Shown piece after piece: positions 42,451-51,328 of a stretch of 64,000 bases of DNA (position 1 is its first letter; the number at the start of each line of letters is the position of its first letter). Source of the stretch: Granulicella pectinivorans (GTDB lineage Bacteria; Acidobacteriota; Terriglobia; Terriglobales; Acidobacteriaceae); assembly GCF_900114625.1 (NCBI RefSeq), contig NZ_FOZL01000001.1, positions 3,534,001 through 3,598,000 of the forward strand, written 5' to 3'. A program made the position numbers and the translations under genes. Under the pieces are notes generated by a model. That model saw nothing but the letters and a program-made list of their open reading frames with translations. It had not been told where the DNA came from and ran no database searches.

Positions 42451-43476
42451 ATGCAAATTGGAATTGACAGCTTTGCCGCCATCTCGCCCACGATCGCACC
42501 TGTCGACCGCATGGCCAATCTTCTGGAAGAGATCTCAGCCGCCGATGTCGCGGGACTGGACCACTTTGGCCTCGGCGAACATCATCGCGCGGAATACCTG
42601 GACAGCGCTCCGGCGGTCATCCTGGCAGCGGCTGCGGCGTTGACCAAAACGATCCGGCTGACCAGCGCCGTCACAGTACTCTCTGCTGCCGATCCGGTCC
42701 GCGTCTTTCAGGAGTTCGCCACGCTGGACCTGCTCTCGAAGGGCCGGGCCGAGATGGTCGTGGGGCGAGGGTCCTTCATCGAGTCGTTTCCGCTCTTCGG
42801 ACTGGACACCAGGGACTACGACTCTCTCTTTGAGGAGAAGCTCGATCTTCTTCTGACGCTCCGCGATGAGCCAAGGCCGCACTGGTCGGGGCGGCATCGG
42901 CCCGCGCTCAGCGGACAGCCTGTCTTCCCCCGCCCAATGCAGCCATCGATCCCAATCTGGCTCGGTGTCGGCGGAACACCAGCGTCGTTTGCCCGTGCTG
43001 GGGCGCTTGGCCTGCCACTGATGGTCGCGATCATCGGGGGAGAGCCGCACCGCTTTCGTCCGCTGATCGATCTTTACTACGAAGCAGGATCCAGGGCCCG
43101 CCAGCCGAAGGAGAAGCTTAAGCTCGGGATCCACGCCCTGGGGTATGTGGCCGACACCTACGAGCAGGCCGCGGACGAGTTCTTTCCCGGATACGCGGAG
43201 GCGTTCACGAAGATCGGCCAGGAGCGCGGCTGGCCTCCGGTGACGCGCCGTCAGTTCGACGCGCTGCTTGGACCGACCGGCGCACTCATGGTCGGCAGCC
43301 CGGAATCGGTCGCAGAAAAGGTTCTGTCGATGCATGAGTCTTTGGGCGGAGTAGCTCGGCTCAGCTTCCAGATGTCCGTGGCGAATCTCCCTCACCGTAA
43401 GCTGCTCCGGTCGACGGAACTCCTTGGGTCACGTCTTGCGCCGATCATCCGCAAGGCGCTTCCCGAACAGGCCTAG
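42451..43476 (+). CDS. LLM-class flavin-dependent oxidoreductase
   Basis: A 341-residue luciferase-like monooxygenase. The N-terminus MQIGIDSFAAIS, DVAGLDHFGLGEHHRAEY, TIRLTSAVTVLSAADPVRVFQEFATLDLLSKGRAEMVVGRGSF and IWLGVGGTPASFARAGALGLP are the TIM-barrel signatures of FMN-linked bacterial luciferase-like enzymes. C-terminal VGSPESVAEKVLS is also typical. It uses reduced flavin supplied by a separate reductase. The substrate is unknown. Its TAG overlaps the TAG of the convergent peptidase in a shared CTAG. Confidence 0.92.
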   Translation: MQIGIDSFAAISPTIAPVDRMANLLEEISAADVAGLDHFGLGEHHRAEYLDSAPAVILAAAAALTKTIRLTSAVTVLSAADPVRVFQEFATLDLLSKGRAEMVVGRGSFIESFPLFGLDTRDYDSLFEEKLDLLLTLRDEPRPHWSGRHRPALSGQPVFPRPMQPSIPIWLGVGGTPASFARAGALGLPLMVAIIGGEPHRFRPLIDLYYEAGSRARQPKEKLKLGIHALGYVADTYEQAADEFFPGYAEAFTKIGQERGWPPVTRRQFDALLGPTGALMVGSPESVAEKVLSMHESLGGVARLSFQMSVANLPHRKLLRSTELLGSRLAPIIRKALPEQA

Positions 43477-45041
43477 TGGGCGAGGGCCCCGGTGTAGAAC
43501 TTATCCATATCCCGCTTCATCTCTTTCAGGGCATCGACGTTCAAGTAGACCATGTGCCCCGCCGGATAGTAGCCGTAGGAGATGTTCTTCGCAATCTTCT
43601 CCGGCAACAGCATGTGGTGCAGGTCGTACTCGGTGTTGAAGAACGGCGTAGCGAGGTCAAAGTAGCCGTTGGCTGAAAAGATCTTCAGCTTTGGGTTCTT
43701 GCGCATAGCGTCCGAGAGGTCAATCGCGACATCCGGAGAGGTTTGCTCCCCGCCTCGGCCACCGCCTAAAGCACGGTGCTTGAAGTTCCACTCCTGAATA
43801 ACCCCGGGGCCCGAAAGGTAATAGTTGTCCTGGCTCATGTACTTCAGCTCCTTCACGATGTAGTCGTGGAAGGCTCCGACGTAGGCGCCGGAGATGCCGG
43901 TGTCGGACGGATCGAAGCCGGGGGTCTCGCCGGCGGCATCTATGTCGAACCCCGCAAAGCGAGCGTCGTATCGGCCCAGGATCTCTTCGTCGCCGCGCAG
44001 GAGTTCCTTGCGGAAGCGCGAGGCATCAATCCTAAGCTTTGCTTCCTTGACGTAGGCAACACTGAGGCCGGTGAGAGCAGCGACCTTCGCGGCAATTGCA
44101 TCGAACTCTGCCTTGGGCAGCGCGTCTCCCTGCTGGAGCGCGGTAGTGTATGGGCCACGGGCGAACTCCCGAGCCTGTTCCACCCAGTCTGCGAGTGAAC
44201 CTTTCTTCTGCACCTTGCCGTGGTAGTACCCAATCGCGGCAAATGACGGCAGATAGCCGACCGCCTGGGTATCGTACCCCGGATTCTGCCGGTTGTAGTT
44301 CAGCACGGTCGAGAGCAGGGTGACGCCATTAAACTCAATGCCGTCGTTGTTCAGTGCAGCGACAAGACCGGCCGAGCGGGTTGTTCCATACGACTCCCCG
44401 AAGAGAAACTTGGGAGAGTTCCAACGCTGATTGACCGTAATCCAGCGCATGATGAACTTCTCGAACGCCTTGATGTCCTCATCCGTTCCCGCGAAGTCCT
44501 TCGCCGTACCCTTGCCGACGGCGCGGGAGAAGCCGCAAAGAGGAGCATCGATGAAGACCAGATCCGACTGATTCAAAAGACTATATTCGTTTGGAACGTA
44601 GTTGAATGGCGGGCCCCCCGTCGCGTCTGGGCTGGCCGTAATGACGCGCACCGGGCCAAAGGAGCCCATGTGCAGCCAGATGGTCGCCGCGCCTGGGCCT
44701 CCGTTATAGAAGAAAGTGACTGGGCGCGTCTTTGCTTCCGCGCCGTCCTCGGTGTAGGCAACATAAAAGATGCTTCCGTTGGCCTTCTCCTTGTCATCCT
44801 TGATGAGCAGGTTGCCAGCGGTAGCCGTATAGTGGATCGATTTTCCCTCAATCGTGAGGTCGTGTTTCGTGACGGCGGACGACTCGATCGGGACAGGGGT
44901 CGAGGTCTCGTCTTTGGTCTCCTCAGTGGTCGTGACGGCTCTCGTTCGTCCTGACGGTGCCTGTGCCCCAACCGTCAAACCACACACACTCGCCAGCACC
45001 GCTACTGCGGTCACGCGCCACGTCCCCGTCTTGATCCTCAC
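43473..45041 (-). CDS. Secreted S10-family serine carboxypeptidase-like protein
   Basis: A 522-residue exported protein with a signal peptide (residues 1-28). Peptidase S10 marks are FYNGGPGAATIWLHMGSFGPVR, the nucleophile elbow FLFGESYGTTRSAG, NGYFDLATPFFNTEYD with the catalytic Asp, and GYYPAGHMVYL with the catalytic His. All three are present, so hydrolysis of C-terminal residues is plausible. The insert between the nucleophile and the Asp is long, as in bacterial members. It is convergent with the LLM gene. Confidence 0.92.
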   Translation of the reverse strand: MRIKTGTWRVTAVAVLASVCGLTVGAQAPSGRTRAVTTTEETKDETSTPVPIESSAVTKHDLTIEGKSIHYTATAGNLLIKDDKEKANGSIFYVAYTEDGAEAKTRPVTFFYNGGPGAATIWLHMGSFGPVRVITASPDATGGPPFNYVPNEYSLLNQSDLVFIDAPLCGFSRAVGKGTAKDFAGTDEDIKAFEKFIMRWITVNQRWNSPKFLFGESYGTTRSAGLVAALNNDGIEFNGVTLLSTVLNYNRQNPGYDTQAVGYLPSFAAIGYYHGKVQKKGSLADWVEQAREFARGPYTTALQQGDALPKAEFDAIAAKVAALTGLSVAYVKEAKLRIDASRFRKELLRGDEEILGRYDARFAGFDIDAAGETPGFDPSDTGISGAYVGAFHDYIVKELKYMSQDNYYLSGPGVIQEWNFKHRALGGGRGGEQTSPDVAIDLSDAMRKNPKLKIFSANGYFDLATPFFNTEYDLHHMLLPEKIAKNISYGYYPAGHMVYLNVDALKEMKRDMDKFYTGALAH

Positions 45042-45175
45042 GTGTTCTCCTCACATCCAATGTTCAGGTATCCCATCATCATATCTCCCCTCGAGTAAGC
45101 GAAGAAGATTCGTGGGGGGAGGGGCAACCATCCATCGCTATGTCTCATCGGAGCTACTTGAGATCCTGAGTGACC

Positions 45176-45193
45176 CGAGGCGTTTGCGCCTCG
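45176..45193. repeat. Inverted repeat, 7-bp stem
   Basis: CGAGGCG (45176-45182), loop TTTG, CGCCTCG (45187-45193), in the spacer between the divergent S10 peptidase and metallophosphoesterase genes. Confidence 0.6.
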
Positions 45194-45223
45194 CACGTTC
45201 CAGAATTTCATGTCCTCCCCCTC

Positions 45224-45255
45224 GATACGGCCTCCGATATTTCGGAGGCCGTATC
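45224..45255. repeat. Inverted repeat, 14-bp perfect stem
   Basis: GATACGGCCTCCGA (45224-45237), loop TATT, then its complement (45242-45255). It lies 33 bases before the metallophosphoesterase start. Flanks are not T-rich, so it is not a classic terminator on either strand; an operator, attenuator or stable RNA element is possible. Confidence 0.7.
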
Positions 45256-45287
45256 CTTTGCTCGCCACAACCAGATACGATGGAGGT

Positions 45288-46184
45288 ATGCGCCCTTTTG
45301 CAGAAGAGCAGAAGACTGAAACGCCGGCCCTTCATTCAAGATCCGTCACGCGGCGCAGTCTGCTGATGGGTGCGGGCCTTGCAGTAGCGGGAACTACCCT
45401 CTATTCCTGCGAATTTGCGCGCCACGCACTCCAGCACATCGAAGTTCCGGTTGCCGTCCGCAATTTACCCGAAGCCTTCCAGGGATTTCGCATCGTCCAG
45501 ATCTCGGACATTCACTTCGACGAGTACACCGAGCCTTCGTTTTTCAATCACATTATTCAGGAAGTCAATGCCTTATCCGCTGATCTGGTGCTAATCACCG
45601 GGGACTTCATCACGCATGGGCCGCCCCGCCATGTCCCGGAGCAGGACATCTACCAGGTCGCGGAGGCTTTGCGGGGACTTACCTGTCCCCAGCGGATGGG
45701 ATGCCTGGGAAATCACGACTCTGCGGTCGGCGCGGACTATATCGCCGGCATCCTGCGCGGGCGCGACACCCCGGTCCTGGTCAATCAGTACGTTCCGATT
45801 GAGCGGAGCGGCCAGCATATCTGGATCGGCGGAGTCGCTGACCCGGCAACGAGCCGGCCGAATCTCGGGCTTGCCATGCCCCGAAACCCGGATGCACCTG
45901 TCATCCTGATGGCGCATGCCCCGGACTACGTGGACGATGTTCTGAGGCACCCGGACGGCGGAAAAGTGGATCTTGTGCTCTCCGGACACACGCACGGCGG
46001 ACAGGTTCGCTTACCGGGCATCGGTCCGCTGATTCTTCCCCCCATGGGAAAGAAGTATGCCCACGGGCACTATCGGTTTGGATCGCTGCAACTCTATGTG
46101 AACAGGGGCCTAGGAACCGTCGGAGTGCCGATTCGCTTCAATTGCCCCCCGGAGATTACGACGATCACGCTGTCACGTGCCTGA
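45288..46184 (+). CDS. Tat-exported metallophosphoesterase (YaeI-like)
   Basis: A 298-residue protein. ATG 45288 has a perfect GGAGGT directly upstream; the longer frame from 45210 runs through the hairpin. A twin-arginine leader (TRRSLLMGAGLAVAGTTLY) sends it across the membrane, possibly as a lipoprotein via the Cys that follows. Metal motifs are complete: QISDIHFDEY, ITGDFITHG, CLGNHDSAVG, LMAHAPDY and LSGHTHGGQVRLP. It is a binuclear phosphoesterase of the YaeI type, which acts on lipid- or nucleotide-linked phosphates. Confidence 0.92.
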   Translation: MRPFAEEQKTETPALHSRSVTRRSLLMGAGLAVAGTTLYSCEFARHALQHIEVPVAVRNLPEAFQGFRIVQISDIHFDEYTEPSFFNHIIQEVNALSADLVLITGDFITHGPPRHVPEQDIYQVAEALRGLTCPQRMGCLGNHDSAVGADYIAGILRGRDTPVLVNQYVPIERSGQHIWIGGVADPATSRPNLGLAMPRNPDAPVILMAHAPDYVDDVLRHPDGGKVDLVLSGHTHGGQVRLPGIGPLILPPMGKKYAHGHYRFGSLQLYVNRGLGTVGVPIRFNCPPEITTITLSRA

Positions 46185-46207
46185 TCCGGGATCAGCGCTT
46201 TCACGGA

Positions 46208-46462
46208 CTAACGAGCCCGTCGCACCGGCTTCTTTTCTTCGACCACAACGGGTGCCGCGGGAGCAGGCGTGCCACCGCTCTTCTCCACCATCCAGCCGTC
46301 GAGAAGGCTCTTCTTGAAGCGCCAGCGGTTCCCAAGCTTGAACGCCGGGACAAATCCTTCGGAGGCATAGCGATAAAGCGTGTCCCCGCTGATTCCCAGA
46401 TACTCCGCCGCCTGCCGGATATCCATCACCTCACGGACCATCACCTGCACCGCTCCAGCCAT
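46208..46462 (-). CDS. Helix-turn-helix protein (excisionase/MerR-like)
   Basis: An 84-residue protein. ATG 46462 has AGGAG seven bases upstream; the nine codons before it are not needed. It has the winged-helix pattern VMDIRQAAEYLGISGDTLYRYASEG then VPAFKLGNRWRFKKSLLDGWM of excisionase-type DNA-binding domains. A Pro/Val/Lys/Arg-rich tail ends KKPVRRAR. No integrase or phage gene is near, so it is more likely a small chromosomal regulator than an excisionase. Confidence 0.87.
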   Translation of the reverse strand: MAGAVQVMVREVMDIRQAAEYLGISGDTLYRYASEGFVPAFKLGNRWRFKKSLLDGWMVEKSGGTPAPAAPVVVEEKKPVRRAR

Positions 46463-46536
46463 CGCAAACTCCTTTGGGGTGAAAACCACTCAGCCCAACC
46501 GTTGTACCGTCTTTTCCACAACCTTACAAGGCAAAT

Positions 46537-47541
46537 CTATTTTTGCCACCATGTTGCCGGTAGTTCTTGACCCGGGAAAACGTCGCTGGGCAGGCCGGGT
46601 TCGGGCGACCAGACAGGGATGTTCTTCTCGCTGGCGACTGCGGTCAAGCGCGCGATCGGCTGCTTCCAGCCGTGCAGCGCCAGGTCGAAGAGGCCCCAGT
46701 GGATCGGCATCATCAGGCCGTGCGCACCCATCGCCTCAAAGGCACGGAGTGCATGGTCGGGTCCGAGGTGGATGTCGCCCCACAGCGGATGATAGGCGCC
46801 AATCTCCAGCATGGTCAGGTCGAACGGCCCGTATTGAGCGGCGATCTCGCCAAAGCCGTCCCACCAGCCGGTATCCGCTCCAAAGTAGACGGTGTGGTGC
46901 GACCCCTTCAGCACAAAGGCACCCCAAAGGGTTTCAAATCGGTTGAAAAGGCTCCGTCCGGAGAAGTGGCGGGATGGGACGGAGGTGATGGTGAGGCCAT
47001 CGATGTTGGTCTCGCCCGTCCAATCGAGCTCCGTAATGCGCCCTTCAGGCACCCCAAATCTCGAGAGAATCTCCCCGACCCCGAGCGAAGTGACCCATCG
47101 CGTGCCCGGCATCGCCAAAGCGAGCCGCCGCACCGAGCCTTCGCCAAGATGGTCATAGTGGTCGTGCGAGATCAGCACAACATCTACCCTTGGCAACGCC
47201 TCCAGATCGATCGTCGGCGCGAAGAACCGCTTCGGACCGCTCCACTGCACGGGCGACGCCCGCTCGTCCCAGACCGGATCGATCAGCACCCGGAGACCGT
47301 CGATCTCCACCAGGCTGGAACTGTGACCGAACCAAGTGACCCGCAACCCGCTTGGAGGTGGGGTGAGATAGACCTTGGGATCGGTTTGAAACGGGCCAAT
47401 GGGCAGAATCGGGGACTTCTCCTCCTTGTTGAAGAGGTAGAGAGGAAGCACCTTGAACATCATGCTCAGGCCGCCGACCATCGTTGGGACGGGATTCTGG
47501 AACTGCTTCCCCACTTTTTTTGCCCGCTGCAGCACTCCCAT
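46537..47541 (-). CDS. MBL-fold hydrolase, NAPE-PLD/UlaG-like
   Basis: A 334-residue cytoplasmic metallo-hydrolase. WFGHSSSLVEIDGLRVLIDPVW, SGPKRFFAPTIDLEALP, ISHDHYDHLGE (metal site), PSRHFSGRS and PIHWGLFDLALH place it in the group that includes N-acyl-phosphatidylethanolamine phospholipase D and UlaG. Metal ligands look complete. Its ATG shares one base with the stop of gpmI (TAATG), so it is the third cistron of a translationally coupled operon. Confidence 0.88.
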   Translation of the reverse strand: MGVLQRAKKVGKQFQNPVPTMVGGLSMMFKVLPLYLFNKEEKSPILPIGPFQTDPKVYLTPPPSGLRVTWFGHSSSLVEIDGLRVLIDPVWDERASPVQWSGPKRFFAPTIDLEALPRVDVVLISHDHYDHLGEGSVRRLALAMPGTRWVTSLGVGEILSRFGVPEGRITELDWTGETNIDGLTITSVPSRHFSGRSLFNRFETLWGAFVLKGSHHTVYFGADTGWWDGFGEIAAQYGPFDLTMLEIGAYHPLWGDIHLGPDHALRAFEAMGAHGLMMPIHWGLFDLALHGWKQPIARLTAVASEKNIPVWSPEPGLPSDVFPGQELPATWWQK

Positions 47542-49154
47542 TAGCTGAGCCTCACGCGCAGATCGCCGCCGGTCATCTGGTCAGGCCTGTCGAGTCCAAG
47601 CAGACCGAGCATGGTCGGAGAGATATCGCGAAGGCTTCCACCATCCCTGACTCCTACCTTGCGACCGTCTTCTGTAATCAGCAGGAACGGCACGGGGTTG
47701 GTGGTGTGCGCGGTATGCGGGCCGCCGGTCAGCGGATCGATCAGCATCTCGGCGTTGCCGTGGTCGGCGGTAACGAGAAGGGAGCCACCCCGCTGTTGCA
47801 CGGCCCGGTAGATTCTACCGAGTTCGGTATCGACGGTTTCGACGGCCTTGACGGTCGGCTCCATCTTGCCCGAGTGACCCACCATGTCGGCGTTCGCAAA
47901 GTTGACGATGACAACGTCGAAGGCGGTGTCGTTGACTGCCTTGATGACGGCGTCCGCGATCCCCGCGGCCGACATCTCCGGCGCGAGATCGTAGGTCGCG
48001 ACCTTCTTGGATGGCACCAAAGCGCGATCCTCGCCGGGGAACGGCTTCTCGATTCCGCCATTGAAGAAGTACGTGACGTGAGCGTATTTCTCGGTCTCAG
48101 CGACACGCAGATTGCGGAGATTTGCCTGCGCCATCAGGTTAGCGAGCAGATTGTCCATGCTCTCGGCCGGGATGACGATAGGCAGCTTGAAGTTCTTGTC
48201 GTACTGCGTCATGCAGACATAGTGCAGGTCCTTCGGCACAGCGTGGAGAGGGATCGCCTCATCCAACTCCACGCCCTTGGGCAGCGCCAGACCTTGGCTG
48301 CCAACCGGGTCCTGGGTCAATCCGGAGCGCCGCGTCAGTACGCGGGTGATCTGCCGCACGCGGTCCGCGCGATAGTTGAAGTTGACGACCACATCCTCAT
48401 CGCGGATCAGTCCAACCGGCTTGTCTTCGCCATCCAGACAGGTAAACGGCGGAATGAATTCATCCGTCACACCATTCGAGTAGCACTCCCGGATGCGGGC
48501 CGCCGCGTCGCGATACGCTCCGCCTTCAGACGTACCCGTAACCATGGCATCGAAGGCCTGCTTCTCCTTCTCCCAGCGTAGATCGCGATCCATGGCGAAG
48601 TACCGGCCCGAACAGCTCGCCAGGCGGCCCACCCCGTACTCCGCGAACTTCTGCTCCAGCTCCTCGAGTGACGCGAGACCGCTCGAAGGCATGGTGTCCC
48701 GGCCATCCATAAAGGCGTGTACATAGACCTGGGTCAATTTGTGCTCGGCGGCCATTCGCAGCAAGGCAAAGAGGTGTCTTTGGTGCGAGTGAACCCCACC
48801 ATCGGAGAGAAGCCCAATCAGATGCAGCGCCCTTCCTTTCTGCCCGGCAAGTTCATAGGCACGCACCAGTGTGGGGTCCTTGAAGAGCTCCCCGGTCGCA
48901 ATGGCGGTGTCGATGCGCGTCATATCCATACGCACAATGCGACCGGCCCCAAGATTCAGGTGACCGACCTCCGAGTTCCCCATCTGCCCGTCTGGCAGGC
49001 CGACGAAGTGCTCACTTGCGCGCAGCAGCGTATTGGGATAGTCGCGCATCAGGCCGTCATAGACAGGCTTGCGCGCCATGGCAATCGCGTTGCCGTGCGT
49101 CTCGGCCCGATAGCCCCATCCGTCCAGAATCGTCAAAACAACTGGCTTCGCCAT
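47541..49154 (-). CDS. gpmI: 2,3-bisphosphoglycerate-independent phosphoglycerate mutase
   Basis: A 537-residue cytoplasmic, metal-dependent glycolytic enzyme interconverting 3- and 2-phosphoglycerate. ATG 49154 begins MAKPVVLTILDGWGYRAE. The catalytic serine is in DGQMGNSEVGHLNLGAGR. LIGLLSDGGVHSHQRHLFALL, HAFMDGRDTMPSSG, NFNYRADRVRQI, NFANADMVGHSGKM and TADHGNAE complete the phosphatase and transferase domains. Its start overlaps the stop of the DapA-like gene (TAATG) and its stop overlaps the MBL start the same way, which is unusual company for a glycolysis gene. Confidence 0.96.
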   Translation of the reverse strand: MAKPVVLTILDGWGYRAETHGNAIAMARKPVYDGLMRDYPNTLLRASEHFVGLPDGQMGNSEVGHLNLGAGRIVRMDMTRIDTAIATGELFKDPTLVRAYELAGQKGRALHLIGLLSDGGVHSHQRHLFALLRMAAEHKLTQVYVHAFMDGRDTMPSSGLASLEELEQKFAEYGVGRLASCSGRYFAMDRDLRWEKEKQAFDAMVTGTSEGGAYRDAAARIRECYSNGVTDEFIPPFTCLDGEDKPVGLIRDEDVVVNFNYRADRVRQITRVLTRRSGLTQDPVGSQGLALPKGVELDEAIPLHAVPKDLHYVCMTQYDKNFKLPIVIPAESMDNLLANLMAQANLRNLRVAETEKYAHVTYFFNGGIEKPFPGEDRALVPSKKVATYDLAPEMSAAGIADAVIKAVNDTAFDVVIVNFANADMVGHSGKMEPTVKAVETVDTELGRIYRAVQQRGGSLLVTADHGNAEMLIDPLTGGPHTAHTTNPVPFLLITEDGRKVGVRDGGSLRDISPTMLGLLGLDRPDQMTGGDLRVRLS

Positions 49155-50200
49155 TAGTTCCTCATCCCCCGCATCAACTCGTCGATCTCGGCCTTCTCCG
49201 TGCCGGAGGCCATCACAAACGGGAGTCGAGGACGTCCACCGAAGTATCCGTTCAGGTCGCACGCGTACTTCAAGCCGGGCACACCCAGTTCCCCTTCGAT
49301 CCGGTGAGATGCCTGGATGAGCCGGGATTGCTTCTCTTCGGCCAGCCCCTCGTCACCATCTTTCCATCCCGCGAACACCTCGTAACAGGCCTGAGGTGCA
49401 CATGCTGCCATCCGCGGCACGGCCCCCAGGGCACCCGCACGAAAGGCGGTCAGCATCTCAACGGTCGATCCGCCAAGCACCTGGAACCCCGTCTCACGCG
49501 TGCGCGTCTTCAGTCCCGGACCCGCCACCGGAGGCGCCACCGCCACTGCGGTCCCGGTGCCAAGGCTTTCGAGAGCAATATAGCTGCCAGAACCCGCGAC
49601 GGGAGCGATCGCCTTCGCGAGCATCCGCTCCGTCACGGCGGCAAAGATCGTCGTCACCGTCGCCGTGCGCTTGACGAAGGAGGTTGCCGCCTTGAGCGCC
49701 GCGATCCGTCCGCTTCCTTCGACAACTCCCATGATCTGGGGATGACCCGCCAGCTCCGCAATCGTCTCCACGGTCAACTCGCGGCCAGGTGCGCTGGTCA
49801 GCAGCACAGGCAGCGCGGAGCCGTCCGCGATGGCCTGGAAATAAGTCAGAATCTCCCGCACACCTCCTCCGAGTAACGTCGGCGGCAGGCGCAGCACAAC
49901 TCCGTCGTATCGCAGCCCGGCCGCAATCGCGGCAACCTCGAGTGCCGAGGACACACCGTCCCGGGCCACACCCGCGAGCATCACCTTCTCGTCCGCAGCC
50001 ATCGCCACAGCAGCTTCGAGCGCTTCGCGGGTCTCGACGTCACTCAGCGTGTTCGGTTCGCCGTTCGCACCCAGCACAATCATCCCCGCAACCGGAGTGC
50101 GCGAGTAGCGGTCTACATTGTGTTCCAGCTTGCGTAGATTGAGGCGGCCATCCGGATAAAACGGAGTCGTAAGGGGTACATGAATTCCATCGAGCAACAT
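49154..50200 (-). CDS. DapA-family (dihydrodipicolinate synthase-like) protein lacking the catalytic Lys
   Basis: A 348-residue TIM-barrel protein with N-terminal GIHVPLTTPFYPDGRLNLRKLEHNV and VLGANGEPNTLSDVE (usual GTTGE loop as GANGEP). In active members LxYNxPxRT and GIKxxSGD follow. Here the first is LLTSAPGREL and the second QIMGVVEGSGRI, so the tyrosine is missing and the Schiff-base lysine is valine by alignment. Aldolase chemistry through an imine is therefore doubtful. It is the first gene of the coupled operon with gpmI and an MBL hydrolase. It may be a binding or regulatory protein, or use other chemistry. Confidence 0.82.
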   Translation of the reverse strand: MLLDGIHVPLTTPFYPDGRLNLRKLEHNVDRYSRTPVAGMIVLGANGEPNTLSDVETREALEAAVAMAADEKVMLAGVARDGVSSALEVAAIAAGLRYDGVVLRLPPTLLGGGVREILTYFQAIADGSALPVLLTSAPGRELTVETIAELAGHPQIMGVVEGSGRIAALKAATSFVKRTATVTTIFAAVTERMLAKAIAPVAGSGSYIALESLGTGTAVAVAPPVAGPGLKTRTRETGFQVLGGSTVEMLTAFRAGALGAVPRMAACAPQACYEVFAGWKDGDEGLAEEKQSRLIQASHRIEGELGVPGLKYACDLNGYFGGRPRLPFVMASGTEKAEIDELMRGMRN

Positions 50201-50461
50201 CCCTCTATTTTAGAGCGTTCCGGCTGCATCACTCGGGTCATCCGCAAGATTCATGCGGGCGTGCGCGAAAGTGATTTCACTCTGGTTTTTTTTGACCGCA
50301 TGCGCGATCCGTTTTTTTTCGTTGGCAAAAGCAATGGAACCAGCGTGGTTACAATACTTCGTTGACCCTGCGCGCTCACCCACGTAGGATTCACATGTCA
50401 CACACCGGACATTCAAAGTACGCAGAGAGTGCCCCGCACGAACGGGCTAAAGGATCTTGAC

Positions 50462-51328
50462 ATGGAGCAGACTCCCAGAACCCCGACGCCGCAAACCCCG
50501 CAGCCCCAGCAACGTCGCTTTGCCGATCGCAATCCGGGAGCCGCTCATCCTCATCGCCGCGCGACCGATCCGCAGCGACGGGCGACCGATCCTTCCCTCA
50601 CGCGCACGGGGATCATGTCCCATCCCGGCACCCTCATGATGGGACTCGGCGGCGTGCTTTTCGCGGCCTATATCTTCAACTTCAATGGCACCGCGACCTA
50701 TCTCGATGCGCTCTTCAACGGCTGGAACGATGCCGCCCACGCGCAGAATCACGCCGTGCAGTCCGGCGTTGTAGCAGCGATTCCCTATGCGGTGGGCTTT
50801 ATTGCGCTCATTGTCCTCTACGCGATCCTCAAGGGCATCAGCAGCGCCCTCACTTCGCATAAGACGACGAAACAGCTTGCGCCGCGCAAGGAGATCACGC
50901 TGCAGGAGTTCACCGAACATGTCGGAAACAGGGGGGTCAGCCCCAAGGTGGCAAAGGAGGCGTTCAAGCTTCTGCTTCCCTATTATCGCAACCGCATGAG
51001 AACCCGCCTGAGCGATTCGCTGACCACCGTTCTTCAGCTGAACCGGGTCCAGATCGCCGATCTCTACGCAAATCTGCTCTACCAGACCGACCGTCATATG
51101 CCGCCCGGCGATGAGGATGTCGACGCCGATACGGTGCTCGATCTGCTTCTCCTCGTCGAGAAGGCCACGCCACGTTCGAGCAACGAACAGCCCTTTATTC
51201 CTCCTGCACCGCGACGAAAGGGGCTCTCGCGTCTGACCGGCATCTTTATCCCGCCGGCTCGTCTGCAGGCAGCTCGCGCGGCGAGTCCGCCGAAGCCCTC
51301 CAGCAGCAAGGTCAAAGCGAAGCCCTAA
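50462..51328 (+). CDS. Two-helix membrane protein of unknown function
   Basis: A 288-residue protein. ATG 50462 has AAGGA eight bases upstream; a start at 50429 is possible. The N-terminus is Pro/Gln/Arg-rich with two RRATDP repeats. Two helices follow (LMMGLGGVLFAAYIFNF and VAAIPYAVGFIALIVLYAIL). A helical cytoplasmic domain (LQEFTEHVGNRGVSPKVAKEAFKLLLPYYRNRM) precedes a Pro/Ala/Lys-rich tail. No family is recognised. Its TAA at 51326-51328 overlaps the reconstructed stop of the convergent diguanylate cyclase. Confidence 0.72.
   Translation: MEQTPRTPTPQTPQPQQRRFADRNPGAAHPHRRATDPQRRATDPSLTRTGIMSHPGTLMMGLGGVLFAAYIFNFNGTATYLDALFNGWNDAAHAQNHAVQSGVVAAIPYAVGFIALIVLYAILKGISSALTSHKTTKQLAPRKEITLQEFTEHVGNRGVSPKVAKEAFKLLLPYYRNRMRTRLSDSLTTVLQLNRVQIADLYANLLYQTDRHMPPGDEDVDADTVLDLLLLVEKATPRSSNEQPFIPPAPRRKGLSRLTGIFIPPARLQAARAASPPKPSSSKVKAKP

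Noticed and set aside
45038..45268. Minus-strand frame across the double-hairpin spacer
   Set aside because: Includes both hairpins and has no domain or usable ribosome site.
46208..46462. Phage or integrative-element excisionase
   Set aside because: No integrase, attachment repeats or phage genes are nearby; the HTH fold alone does not show mobility.
50447..51324. Reading-frame continuation of the diguanylate cyclase, antisense to 50462-51328
   Set aside because: It is Arg-rich and has no domain, fully mirrors a real gene, and a one-base correction yields a natural stop at 51325.
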